From assembly GCA_023393265.1 (NCBI GenBank), contig JAEWME010000187.1, positions 1 through 7,964 of the forward strand: DNA of 7,964 nt. Direction: 5' to 3'. How positions within the stretch are numbered: position 1 is the stretch's first letter; every line of letters begins with the position of its first letter. Made by a program: the position numbers and the translations under genes. The notes beneath the pieces were generated by a model. The model saw only the letters and a list, made by a program, of their open reading frames with translations. It was not told where the DNA came from and did not search any database. The stretch comes from Bacteroidota bacterium (GTDB lineage: Bacteria; Bacteroidota; Bacteroidia; Bacteroidales; Prolixibacteraceae). Positions 1 to 7,010 of the stretch are shown here, one piece after another.

Positions 1-848
1 GTTTTGTTGAGGTCAACAATGACAGGTTTTCCGGTTTTCTGCTGGTCAATTTTGAGTTGTGCCGTTGAAAAGTCGATATTTGAATATTTCAGAGCTTTAA
101 CATCAACAAACCTCAAACCGGTGCACAAGCAAAACAAAAAGGCTTTTTTTGTCTCGGGGTGTTTTGTTTCAGTTTTAGCAATCAGTTGTATTTCTTCATT
201 GGTAAGTATTTGTTTCCTCAATCCAGTTGGCTTCTTGCAGGTTAATTCCATGTCGCCCGGTTCTTTCTTTTGTGCAGGGCTTTTGGCGATAATGTTTTTG
301 GCAACAGCATGGTTTAGAATCTTTTTAAACCTGCTGTAATAAGAATTGGCCCCTTCTCCCGAGTGATTATCTTGCAGAAATTCAATAAACTTGATAACCA
401 TTAACCGGTCTATTTGGCTTATTTTAAAGGTTTCAGGTTTAATGCCGGGATAATCTTCCTGGATAAACCGCCTGAAATCTTCAATAGCTCCTTTGATCAT
501 CGCACTATCTTTCTTTGTGTACTTATCCAGATAATTTTGAGCAAACTCAAAAAACAATACTTTCTTTTTGGTGGGAGGGATATAATCAAAAGCAAGATTG
601 TTTAATTCACTTTCCCGGTCAGTTCTGATACGGTTTGCCAATTCATAGTTGTCTTTGTTTTGTTGTTTGTCAATTGGAGTCCGGGCTTTGGGATTAATGT
701 ATAGTTTCAAGAACTCATAAGAACGCTGTCCGTCACGGTAAATATCAAGGTATAGACTAACGTTTCCATTGGCTAATTCTTTCTCTCTCAGTACAACATT
801 ATTCTTTTTTGTGCCTCTTTTGACCTTTTTTGGTACATTTGTATCCAT
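1..848 (-). CDS. Tyrosine recombinase (phage-type integrase), C-terminus cut by window edge
   Basis: Site-specific integrase that would integrate and excise the mobile element lying to the left. The minus strand is open from the ATG at 848-846 to position 1 (282 codons). The codon directly before the ATG is TAA, which fixes the upstream limit; no Shine-Dalgarno is seen, normal for Bacteroidota. Residues about 18-60 (VVLREKELANGNVSLYLDIY) look like the N-terminal arm-DNA-binding domain. Residues about 96-190 look like the SAM-like core-binding domain (FAQNYLDKY, YYSRFKKILNHAV). The catalytic domain begins near 215 (LTNEEIQLIAKT) and holds the first catalytic arginine, R246, in CTGLRFVDVKAL. 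K271 in QQKTGKPVIVDL is the likely beta-hairpin catalytic lysine. The HxxR, H/W and tyrosine nucleophile motifs would lie outside the window; relatives are about 400 residues. The family call is firm; activity cannot be judged without the C-terminus. The gene starts 181 bp from a tRNA 3' fragment, the usual arrangement at an attachment site. Confidence 0.9.
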   Translation of the reverse strand, partial: MDTNVPKKVKRGTKKNNVVLREKELANGNVSLYLDIYRDGQRSYEFLKLYINPKARTPIDKQQNKDNYELANRIRTDRESELNNLAFDYIPPTKKKVLFFEFAQNYLDKYTKKDSAMIKGAIEDFRRFIQEDYPGIKPETFKISQIDRLMVIKFIEFLQDNHSGEGANSYYSRFKKILNHAVAKNIIAKSPAQKKEPGDMELTCKKPTGLRKQILTNEEIQLIAKTETKHPETKKAFLFCLCTGLRFVDVKALKYSNIDFSTAQLKIDQQKTGKPVIVDLNK

Positions 849-854
849 TTATGT

Positions 855-891
855 TCTTGTTATGTTGTTGGTTTCAAATATAATAACAAGA
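855..891. repeat. 9-bp inverted repeat just upstream of the integrase start
   Basis: TCTTGTTAT at 855-863 is exactly complementary to ATAACAAGA at 883-891, with a 19-base spacer. It lies 7 bp upstream of the integrase ATG, so it could be an operator for integrase autoregulation, part of a recombinase or excisionase binding region, or a hairpin in the integrase leader. The arms contain TAACAA, the same core as the direct repeats at 900-930. The repeat is seen directly; its role is inferred, and the surroundings are so AT-rich that chance is possible. Confidence 0.45.
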
Positions 892-899
892 TTAATACG

Positions 900-930
900 A
901 GTAACAAAATAGTAACAAAAAGTAACAAAA
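900..930. repeat. Three phased AGTAACAAAA direct repeats, candidate integrase arm-type sites
   Basis: Exact copies of AGTAACAAAA start at 900, 911 and 921, so the spacing is 11 and 10 bp, about one helical turn, which puts all three on the same DNA face. A related TAACAAG lies at 884-890. They sit between the integrase gene and the tRNA-derived attachment site, where lambda-type integrases have arm-type sites bound by the N-terminal arm domain that this integrase appears to carry. Binding is inferred. The local composition (roughly a quarter G+C) raises the odds of chance repetition, but three identical 10-mers in 31 bases is more than background. Confidence 0.5.
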
Positions 931-1028
931 AAAGAGTAAATGAAATGAAAACAAATCCTTTTAATAATTTGTAAATATTAGTATAACAGTAATTTAAATT
1001 GTTCTTGGTTTCTCTTGTTTGAGTGGCA

Positions 1029-1076
1029 ATTACCTTGACAGGGTAGGGGTCACTGGTTCGAATCCAGTACAACCCA
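1029..1076 (+). other. 3' fragment of tRNA-Val(GAC), candidate attachment site (att) of the integrated element
   Basis: The sequence folds as the 3' part of a tRNA. The anticodon stem is TTACC (1030-1034) with GGTAG (1042-1046), around loop TTGACAG with anticodon GAC (1037-1039). The variable loop is GGGTC, the T stem is ACTGG with CCAGT around loop TTCGAAT (1057-1063), the 3' acceptor strand is ACAACCC (1069-1075) and the discriminator is A1076; CCA is not encoded. The matching 5' acceptor strand GGGTTGT and a proper D arm are absent upstream, where the sequence is AT-rich element DNA. A 3' tRNA fragment beside an integrase gene is the classical product of integration into a tRNA gene, with the intact tRNA rebuilt at the other end. 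The exact left limit of the duplicated segment cannot be set from one end. Confidence 0.75.
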
Positions 1077-1079
1077 CTG

Positions 1080-1124
1080 AAGAAAGAGCAATAAATTTAT
1101 CTTAATTTGTTGCTCTTTCTTTTT
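1080..1124 (+). terminator. Rho-independent terminator downstream of the tRNA-Val fragment
   Basis: AAGAAAGAGCAA (1080-1091) and TTGCTCTTTCTT (1110-1121) form a perfect 12-bp stem with an 18-base loop, and the right arm runs into a T tract ending at 1124. It begins four bases after the tRNA discriminator, so it is most simply the original terminator of the tRNA gene, left on the chromosomal side of the insertion. The arms are A/T-rich, and the stem also reads in reverse, so it may stop leftward transcription as well. Confidence 0.8.
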
Positions 1125-1215
1125 GGTTGTTATTAAAAACAGCTTTATGCGTTTGTTACGAGCAAACCTTCTTTTTACTAATTTGGCTTCGCTTAACTAA
1201 CTAACAACTAACTGT

Positions 1216-2775
1216 ATGAAAAACACATCCGACAGCTTCTACCAAAAACTGTTCATTACGATTCTTCGTGTTGCTATTGGCTGGCATTTCCTTTACGAAG
1301 GTCTTTCAAAAATTCTGCAGGGCAACTGGTCTGCTGCCTCGTTTTTAAATAATACAACCGGGTTTTTCTCCGGATTTTACCATTGGATTGGTGGCTCGCT
1401 GCTGGTGCTCCAGCTTTCCGACCTGCTGAACATGTACGGGCTTTTGCTGATCGGACTTGCCTTGTTTCTGGGCGTTTTCACGCGTTTTGCGAGCGCGTCT
1501 GGTGCCTTGCTGCTTGCGCTGTACTACTTTGCTTATCCGCCTTTTGGCAGTCCGCTTTTAAGTCCTTCGGATGGGCACCTGTTCATTGTCGATAAACTCT
1601 TCATCGAGACTGCAGCACTGGTGTTTTTACTTTTTTTCAGGGAACGTGGCTATGGCATCGATAACCTGGTTCGTTTTCTGAAAAAGCAGAAACAAATACC
1701 GGGAAATGCTGAAGAAACCGGCAGCCAGTCGCGGCGCGAGGTGCTGAAAAACCTGGCTACCCTGCCTGTGCTGGGAGCAATGGGCTGGGGCGCTGTGAGC
1801 AACATTGAAACGTATGGTGTTGATGTGATGTCGGGTGCCACCATTCAGGTTAAAAGAACCGAACTGAGTGAACTGAAAGGTACACTGCCCAAAGGAAAAA
1901 TTGGTAACCACGAAATAAGCAGACTAGTGGCAGGCGGAAACCTCATCGGCGGCTGGTCGCATGCCCGGGACCTGATATACGCCGACACACTTTTTAAAGC
2001 TTATAATACAGAACAGAAGGTTTACGAAACACTCATGCTGGCCGAACAGGCCGGAATAAACACCATCAACATCGGTTTCCCTTCGAACCCGCTGCTGGCC
2101 AAATACAAGAAAATTACAGGCAGCAAAATCAAAGTCATTTCGCAGGTGGGACCGAATCTCGATAATTCGAAACTGTCGGAAGTGGGTGCCGGAACAAACA
2201 AAAAGCTCTACTACGAAAACATCGATAAAGCCATCGATTTTGGTGTCGACATCATTCAGGTGCAGGGAAACTGGTGCGACTGGCTGGTGCGCGATCAGCG
2301 TGTTGAAGTAATCGCCGCCATGATGGACCACATCCGCGAACAGGGTTATACCGCCGGACTGGCTTCGCACACGGTCGATTCGCTCATTGCCTGCGCCGAT
2401 CAGGGAATTATTCCTGATTACTACATGAAAACGATGCACCACGATCAGTATTGGTCGGCCCATCCGAAAGAATACCGCTTCCCGTTCGAGGTCGACGGCA
2501 AGAATTACGTAGACCACAATCGCTTTCATAACAACATGTTCTGTCTTTTTCCTGAAAGGACTGTCGATTTTGTGAAAAACGCCAAAGTCCCGGTAATGGG
2601 GTTTAAAGTGCTGGCAGCAGGTGCCATTGAGCCGCAGGACGGTTTCAGATGGGCTTTCGACAATGGTGCCGATTTCATCTGTGTCGGGATGTTCGATTTC
2701 CAGATCGTCAACAATGTGAATATCGCCATCGACAGCATCACCAAAGCGCAGCGTCAGCGGCCGTGGTTCGGATAA
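1216..2775 (+). CDS. DoxX-like membrane domain fused to a twin-arginine motif and an aldo/keto-reductase-like TIM-barrel domain
   Basis: A 519-residue membrane protein of unknown exact function. Residues 1-145 look like the DoxX/DoxD quinone-related membrane family: a segment at about 12-32 (with GWHFLYEGLSKI), two at about 73-110 and one at about 122-141. A basic loop follows (RFLKKQKQ, 153-160), then SRREVLK at 172-178, close to the Tat consensus SRRxFLK, and a short hydrophobic stretch at about 180-194. The rest (about 225-519) resembles an aldo/keto-reductase-like TIM barrel: start VAGGNLIGGWSHARDL (238-253), HH at 408-409, and a late strand-turn part, VLAAGAIEPQDGF (465-477) then GADFICVGMFD (484-494). 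I do not recognise a complete AKR catalytic tetrad, so the reaction is unknown. By the positive-inside rule the RR loop is cytoplasmic, so the barrel could be periplasmic through Tat, or cytoplasmic if RR is fortuitous. The ATG at 1216 follows a TAAC-rich leader; a loose Bacteroidota-like promoter (TTTG 1152, TAATTTG 1179) is too weak to call. The gene is convergent with the FAD oxidoreductase. Confidence 0.7.
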   Translation: MKNTSDSFYQKLFITILRVAIGWHFLYEGLSKILQGNWSAASFLNNTTGFFSGFYHWIGGSLLVLQLSDLLNMYGLLLIGLALFLGVFTRFASASGALLLALYYFAYPPFGSPLLSPSDGHLFIVDKLFIETAALVFLLFFRERGYGIDNLVRFLKKQKQIPGNAEETGSQSRREVLKNLATLPVLGAMGWGAVSNIETYGVDVMSGATIQVKRTELSELKGTLPKGKIGNHEISRLVAGGNLIGGWSHARDLIYADTLFKAYNTEQKVYETLMLAEQAGINTINIGFPSNPLLAKYKKITGSKIKVISQVGPNLDNSKLSEVGAGTNKKLYYENIDKAIDFGVDIIQVQGNWCDWLVRDQRVEVIAAMMDHIREQGYTAGLASHTVDSLIACADQGIIPDYYMKTMHHDQYWSAHPKEYRFPFEVDGKNYVDHNRFHNNMFCLFPERTVDFVKNAKVPVMGFKVLAAGAIEPQDGFRWAFDNGADFICVGMFDFQIVNNVNIAIDSITKAQRQRPWFG

Positions 2776-2779
2776 CTTC

Positions 2780-4456
2780 CTAATTCAGGCTCAGAACCTG
2801 TTTTTGTTTCAGGAGTTCAGTTTTTAGCGATTCATAAGGAACATCCTGAATGGCTTGTTTGGCGTCGATTGCCAAACAGGCTGCCTGTGCCGCCGACTGT
2901 CCCAAAATCATGAAAACAGGCTCCATCCGGATAGAACCGTAGGCAATGTGAGTTGCCGAAACACAAACCGGTACAAGCAGATTCGGGCATTCACCCCGTT
3001 TCGGCACGATGGACCTGTACGAAATGGAGTAGGGCGCATTGGGCGAAACGCCGATGTCGCCTTCGTTTTGGGCAAATCCTTCGGCTGTCACATAGCGTTG
3101 CACGTTGTGCGAGTCCATGGAGTAGGAACCCATTCCCACGGGATCGGCAATCACCTGTTTGGCGAGCACATCGTTTTCGCTGGTTACATATTCGCCCATC
3201 ATGCGCCGGGCTTCGCGCACATAAATCTGGTGAGGCCAGTTGCCGTTGTCGGCAAATTCGTCTTTCGCCAGTCCCCATTTTTGCATTTCTTCCTGAATTT
3301 CTTTTGGCACCCGCGGATCGTTGGCCACGAACCAAAGCAATCCTTTTTGGTAATCTTCGTGCGCCTGAATGATTTCACGCCTGCGTTCGTACGAAGCTTC
3401 CGGATAATCGTAGTTCATGCCAATGAAATCGGTGCTGAACGGTCCGTGGTTGTTGGTGTCGGTCTTTCGGTTCGGAATGATGTCGTATTTGTAAAACCAT
3501 TCGCGCCATCCCGCATCAAAAATCCTGACCAGCAGTTCGTAGTGCGACGAGTCGTAATTCGCCGGTTTGGGAAAAGCAACCCGGTTGTCGGGGTGGTTGC
3601 TCATGCAAAGCCTGAAACAATACGCCTGAATTTTATGGTCGCCGGTACAGTTATCGGCAATCGGTTCAGGAGAAATTCCGTAGAGCAAACCGCTTTCGGG
3701 CTTACCCGGTGTTTGGTAGGGGTCAATTTGATCACGGAAATAATGTGGGTGCTGAAAAACGCCTGCCTGCACGCCATTCCATGTTTCGTTGTACTCGGTG
3801 CACGCTTCGCGCCCAACCCGAAACGAGACGCCTGCCGCAGCCATTAAATCGCCTTCGTAAGTGGCATCGACGAACATTTTTCCTGAAAAAACTTTTCCGG
3901 AGAGCGTTTTGAACGACTTTATTTCAGTTCCGTCTTTGGTTATCCCATTTTCACGATCGAGCCATTCGTTGCGATAGACTGTTATTTTATTTTCGGCAAT
4001 AAAATCCTCGAAAACCTGCTCGGCCACATGCGGCTCAAAAATCCACATGGTGCGATTTTCTCCGTCCATCGCCACGGTGCCCTGGCCTTTGTTGCCGTAC
4101 TCCGAATGTTTTTGCCACTGCCAAGCGGCAGAATCGTTGTAGTGTAGCCAAACGCGGTGGTAAAACTCGCGGGCCAGTCCGCCAATCGCCGATTTGTCGC
4201 CTGTGTCGGTAAAACCAAGACCGTTGGAAGATAGTCCGCCGAGGTGCGCGTCGGGCGAAACAACCAATACCGATTTTCCCGACTGAACGGCTTCCACCGC
4301 AGCGGTTACAGCAGCCGAAGTTCCGCCGTAAATGATCAGGTCGGCTGAATATTTATTTGGATTTGAATTTTTCTGCGAACAGCTTGCTAATAGAGAAATA
4401 ATAGAAATGCATAAAGCAACACTTGTTTTCGGAAGGTAAAATCTTGATTTAGTCAT
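2780..4456 (-). CDS. FAD-dependent oxidoreductase with lipoprotein signal peptide (FAD_oxidored type)
   Basis: A 558-residue flavoprotein anchored in the cell envelope; its substrate is unknown, and relatives are often loosely labelled FAD-dependent oxidoreductase or xanthan lyase. The start chosen is the ATG at 4456-4454, because it gives a proper signal: basic MTKSRFYLPK, hydrophobic 11-24, lipobox LASC with Cys26. An upstream ATG at 4498 would add 14 polar residues. After Cys26 comes SQKN, without the acidic surface-export signal, so a periplasm-facing lipoprotein is likelier than a surface one. The dinucleotide-binding fold starts at 38 (SADLIIYGGTSAAVTAA); then HLGGLSSNGLGFTDTG (71-86), GGLAREFY (92-99), DATYEGDLMAAAGV (197-210, family hallmark) and a C-terminal flavin-contact part, HIAYGSIRMEPVFMILGQ (503-520). 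The gene appears intact. It lies 82 bp after the GH51 gene on the same strand, so co-transcription and a role on arabinose-containing or oxidised sugars are plausible but inferred. Confidence 0.85.
   Translation of the reverse strand: MTKSRFYLPKTSVALCISIISLLASCSQKNSNPNKYSADLIIYGGTSAAVTAAVEAVQSGKSVLVVSPDAHLGGLSSNGLGFTDTGDKSAIGGLAREFYHRVWLHYNDSAAWQWQKHSEYGNKGQGTVAMDGENRTMWIFEPHVAEQVFEDFIAENKITVYRNEWLDRENGITKDGTEIKSFKTLSGKVFSGKMFVDATYEGDLMAAAGVSFRVGREACTEYNETWNGVQAGVFQHPHYFRDQIDPYQTPGKPESGLLYGISPEPIADNCTGDHKIQAYCFRLCMSNHPDNRVAFPKPANYDSSHYELLVRIFDAGWREWFYKYDIIPNRKTDTNNHGPFSTDFIGMNYDYPEASYERRREIIQAHEDYQKGLLWFVANDPRVPKEIQEEMQKWGLAKDEFADNGNWPHQIYVREARRMMGEYVTSENDVLAKQVIADPVGMGSYSMDSHNVQRYVTAEGFAQNEGDIGVSPNAPYSISYRSIVPKRGECPNLLVPVCVSATHIAYGSIRMEPVFMILGQSAAQAACLAIDAKQAIQDVPYESLKTELLKQKQVLSLN
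2786..2808 (+). terminator. Possible weak terminator of the DoxX fusion gene, inside the 3' end of the FAD oxidoreductase gene
   Basis: CAGG (2786-2789) can pair with CCTG (2797-2800) around a 7-base loop, directly followed by TTTTTGTTT (2801-2809). It lies 11 bp after the plus-strand stop codon. The 4-bp stem is short, so it may be weak or fortuitous. No other stop signal for the plus-strand gene is visible, because the convergent genes leave only 4 bp between their stop codons. Confidence 0.35.
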
Positions 4457-4538
4457 GGTTTTTCTTGTGTGGTTTCCAGTGTGGTTAGTATAAACCAAAA
4501 TAATTTAAAATAAAGTAGGAAGTCAGATTAATTAGGGT

Positions 4539-6515
4539 TTATTTGGCTGTTTTTATTTTAATGATTGTAAATGAGTAGGGTTCCAGTTTATAATTTAAGT
4601 TCTTTCCTTTTATCGTAATTTCCTGTTCTATCGGGCTGACCAAAGTAGGTTGATCGAGGCTGTTAACCCGGTTCAGGTCTTCACTCTTTAAGACAATAAC
4701 TGTCCCTTTGGAACTGAGCTTGTTCGCGCCATCGAGGACCAGATTATTTAGCTGAACCTGATTAGTGGTGTTGACCAGTTTCAGGATAATTTCACTGGTT
4801 TTATGGTCGAAAGCAGCCGAGCCGTAAAGTCCATTTTGTCCGGTAAGTGGGTTATTTTCCTGAAGCATCGCCAAAACCTCGGTTCCTTTGTTGGTCGAGA
4901 ACATCTTCTGTACGTAATAATTGACGGTACCAAACGAACGCAGATTATCGAACCAAATCAGGTCGGGTTTCCATTGCCAACCTTCGACGTGTGCAAACAA
5001 AGGTGCGTAAGAACACAAATTGACCACGTCTGCGTTTCTTTCCAATCCAGTCATGAAAGCCGCTTCCGACAAAGCACACAACCAGTTGTTTTCGTTGTCG
5101 GGACTACAGGTAAACTTGCTTTGGGCAGCATATTCGCCCGCAAATATTTTATAGCTGTTCCGATCGTAGTTGTCGTATCTGGATGCATTTTTAAGAAACC
5201 AATCGGGATTGGCATAATAATGTTCGTCTACGATTTGAGCATTTAGTTTTTTCAGTTCGGCGGAGGCATACTCAAAGAAATTGCCGTCGGGCGAAGGTCC
5301 GGTTCCGGAAATAATTTTAACGTCAGGATATTTTGCATGAATGGCTTTTTCGAAAGCGATATATCGTTCGATGTATTGAGGTCCCCACTGCTCATTTCCA
5401 ACTCCAATCATTTTCAGGTTAAAAGGAGCTGGGTGCCCCATGAGTGTGCGAACTTTTCCCCATTTCGAGTCGGCGTTGCCGTTGGCAAATTCAATCAGAT
5501 CGAGGGCATCCTGAATATACGGATCGAGCTGATCCATAGGCGCCAGTTCTGCAGTATTGAACTGGCAGGCCATTCCGCAGCTAAGAATAGGAAGTGGCTC
5601 AGCACCAATATCCTCTGCCAACTGAAAATACTCAAAAAAACCGAGGCCAAATGACTGAAAATAATCCGGAGTGGGACGGTGCTTAAATTCGGTGTTCCAC
5701 CTGTTTATAATCAGTTGACGGTCATTAATATTACCAACCGTTTTCTTCCATTGGTAACGTGTTGCTAAATCACGTCCTTCCACAATACACCCGCCGGGGA
5801 AACGTAGGAATCCCGGCTTTAAATCAGCCAGTAACTGAACTAAATCGGCCCGTAACCCACCTGGCCGATGTTTCCACGTGTCGTCAGGGAAGAGGGAAAT
5901 CATGTCAAGATCAAGCGAGCCTTTTCCTTCGAACCAGATATTCAGCCGGGCCTTGGGTTCAGTTTCCGACGAAGGAAAATCAACGCTGTATTTTCCCCAG
6001 CCGTTTCCATCCGGAACTAGAGTGGCCCTTCCGATTGCATTTCCTTTTGCATTTACCAGTTCGATGCGAAGCTTTATAGAGCTATTCCCGACTGGTCTGG
6101 CCAAAACTGAAAAATGATAAGTCATCCCCTGTTTGACTCCCATACCCCTGAATCCTTCGTTGGAGAGCCCAAACTTTTCGGTTTCATTATCCCGGGTAAT
6201 CCTTATGAACCGTGGATTGTCAGGATTTGTCTCCTGTTGATTGATAATCAAAATTCCAGCGGTAGTATCGGGTTTCAGAATTTTCCAACCCATCAGTGGC
6301 TTGGCAAATTCGAAAGATCGGTTTTTTACGAGTTCAGCATAAAGGCCTCCATCGGCAGCCAGATTGATGTCTTCAAAGAAGATTCCCCACATAGTTGGCT
6401 GAATTTCGGCCTTGGGCTGATTGACTTTTATAATTATTGACTTAGTTGTTTGTGCTTCGGAAGATGAAAATAGGAACAAAAGCAAGCAAGTAATTTCGAA
6501 GATTATTCTTTTCAT
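4539..6515 (-). CDS. Secreted alpha-L-arabinofuranosidase, glycoside hydrolase family 51
   Basis: Removes terminal alpha-L-arabinofuranosyl groups from arabinan, arabinoxylan or related glycans (EC 3.2.1.55), probably in the periplasm or outside the cell. The 658 residues begin with a signal peptide: basic MKR, hydrophobic 4-17, likely cleavage after SSSEA (residue 21). The fold opens with TMWGIFFEDINLAADGGLYA (41-60), the N-terminal signature of GH51. A beta-rich insert at about 90-210 looks like the carbohydrate-binding-like module seen in bacterial relatives. The barrel includes GFLRFPGGCIVEG (235-247), GVGNEQWGPQYIERY (371-385) with likely acid/base E375, DEHYY (430-434), and AGEYAAQS (459-466) with likely nucleophile E461. 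The C-terminal beta domain ends in LEPYSFTIIKIK. Length and motifs are those of an intact enzyme. The ATG at 6515-6513 gives the complete signal peptide. It precedes the FAD oxidoreductase on the same strand. No SusC/SusD pair is visible, so this is not a complete polysaccharide utilisation locus in view. Confidence 0.92.
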   Translation of the reverse strand: MKRIIFEITCLLLFLFSSSEAQTTKSIIIKVNQPKAEIQPTMWGIFFEDINLAADGGLYAELVKNRSFEFAKPLMGWKILKPDTTAGILIINQQETNPDNPRFIRITRDNETEKFGLSNEGFRGMGVKQGMTYHFSVLARPVGNSSIKLRIELVNAKGNAIGRATLVPDGNGWGKYSVDFPSSETEPKARLNIWFEGKGSLDLDMISLFPDDTWKHRPGGLRADLVQLLADLKPGFLRFPGGCIVEGRDLATRYQWKKTVGNINDRQLIINRWNTEFKHRPTPDYFQSFGLGFFEYFQLAEDIGAEPLPILSCGMACQFNTAELAPMDQLDPYIQDALDLIEFANGNADSKWGKVRTLMGHPAPFNLKMIGVGNEQWGPQYIERYIAFEKAIHAKYPDVKIISGTGPSPDGNFFEYASAELKKLNAQIVDEHYYANPDWFLKNASRYDNYDRNSYKIFAGEYAAQSKFTCSPDNENNWLCALSEAAFMTGLERNADVVNLCSYAPLFAHVEGWQWKPDLIWFDNLRSFGTVNYYVQKMFSTNKGTEVLAMLQENNPLTGQNGLYGSAAFDHKTSEIILKLVNTTNQVQLNNLVLDGANKLSSKGTVIVLKSEDLNRVNSLDQPTLVSPIEQEITIKGKNLNYKLEPYSFTIIKIKTAK

Positions 6516-6573
6516 TCTTTTAAAGTTTTGGCTACTTCGTAAATATGAGATTTATTTTTGTGATATTTTAGAA

Positions 6574-6975
6574 TTATACTCTTTCCTCAGCTCGCTTAAT
6601 CCATTCGCTAGCCATCATTTCGTGGTCTGAAATTCGTTACTATCCACAATCTTTCACATCACTTCCTGACATTTTAACAAGTCAGAATAATAGGCTTCAC
6701 AGTTTTCTTTCACTTTTCCTGACGGCTGAATAAACGACTCCCCGCGAACGACGAGTAATTCCGGAAACTTTTCAAGCATCATAGCAAGCAGGCGCTGATA
6801 GGTTCGGCATATTTTTCGACTGAGACGAAGGTCTATCGCTCGTAAACCAACTAGTTGTAATCATTTGAGCCAGAAAAGTGCTTAGTGCATCGGGCTTTAA
6901 ATGGAGTTTTTCAGTTTGATAACGTTTTTTCAGATCAACAATTTTATTTCCGCTAATACCGCGTTTTAGGGAACC
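6574..6975 (-). pseudogene. Decayed protein-coding remnant of unknown identity in the 495-bp interval between GH51 and mpl
   Basis: No intact gene lies in 6516-7010, but the minus strand carries coding-like fragments. The frame open from 6975 reads GSLKRGISGNKIVDLKKRYQ and continues through TEKLHLKPDALSTFLAQMIT before losing sense; its stop is at 6774-6772. The next frame, open from 6860 to a TGA at 6656-6654, reads LQLVGLRAIDLRLSRKICRT, then YQRLLAMMLEKFPELLVVRG and ESFIQPSGKVKENCEAYYSD. A third short piece ends ASEWIKRAEERV at 6576-6574. The first two join smoothly if one frameshift is placed near 6860, which suggests an inactivated gene rather than chance. There is no convincing start codon and I do not recognise the family. 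It lies between two same-strand genes. A small intact gene in the second fragment (ATGs near 6780) is a less likely reading. Confidence 0.45.
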
Positions 6976-7010
6976 CTAATTAAAATTTAGAAGGGTTGAT
7001 TGTTCGGTTT

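Noticed and set aside
860..1072. A 70-residue minus-strand reading frame with a hydrophobic stretch
   Set aside because: It starts with TTG inside the tRNA fragment and its hydrophobicity comes from AT-rich repeat DNA; it overlaps the presumed att and arm sites.
1001..1076. A complete functional tRNA-Val gene
   Set aside because: The 3' half is excellent, but no 5' acceptor strand complementary to ACAACCC and no good D arm occur at the right distance upstream.
1151..1174. Second terminator or attenuator before the DoxX fusion
   Set aside because: The GTTTG/CAAAC stem is only 5 bp, and the T-rich stretch after it is separated and short.
1152..1185. Bacteroidota-type promoter (TTTG and TAATTTG) for the DoxX fusion
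   Set aside because: The -7-like box lacks one spacer base of TAnnTTTG and the spacing between boxes is longer than usual; too weak to list as a feature.
1924..2529. A 201-residue minus-strand reading frame
   Set aside because: It is antisense to the TIM-barrel part of the DoxX fusion, which has clear family-like motifs in the plus strand.
2855..3847. A 330-residue plus-strand reading frame
   Set aside because: It is antisense to the well-supported FAD oxidoreductase, and its translation shows no family features; it is a shadow of biased codon use.
4457..4498. A longer N-terminus for the FAD oxidoreductase starting at 4498
   Set aside because: It would put 14 polar residues before an otherwise textbook lipoprotein signal peptide.
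6972..6997. Terminator of mpl
   Set aside because: Only a 6-bp AACCCT/AGGGTT stem with a 14-base loop and no T tract on the transcript side.
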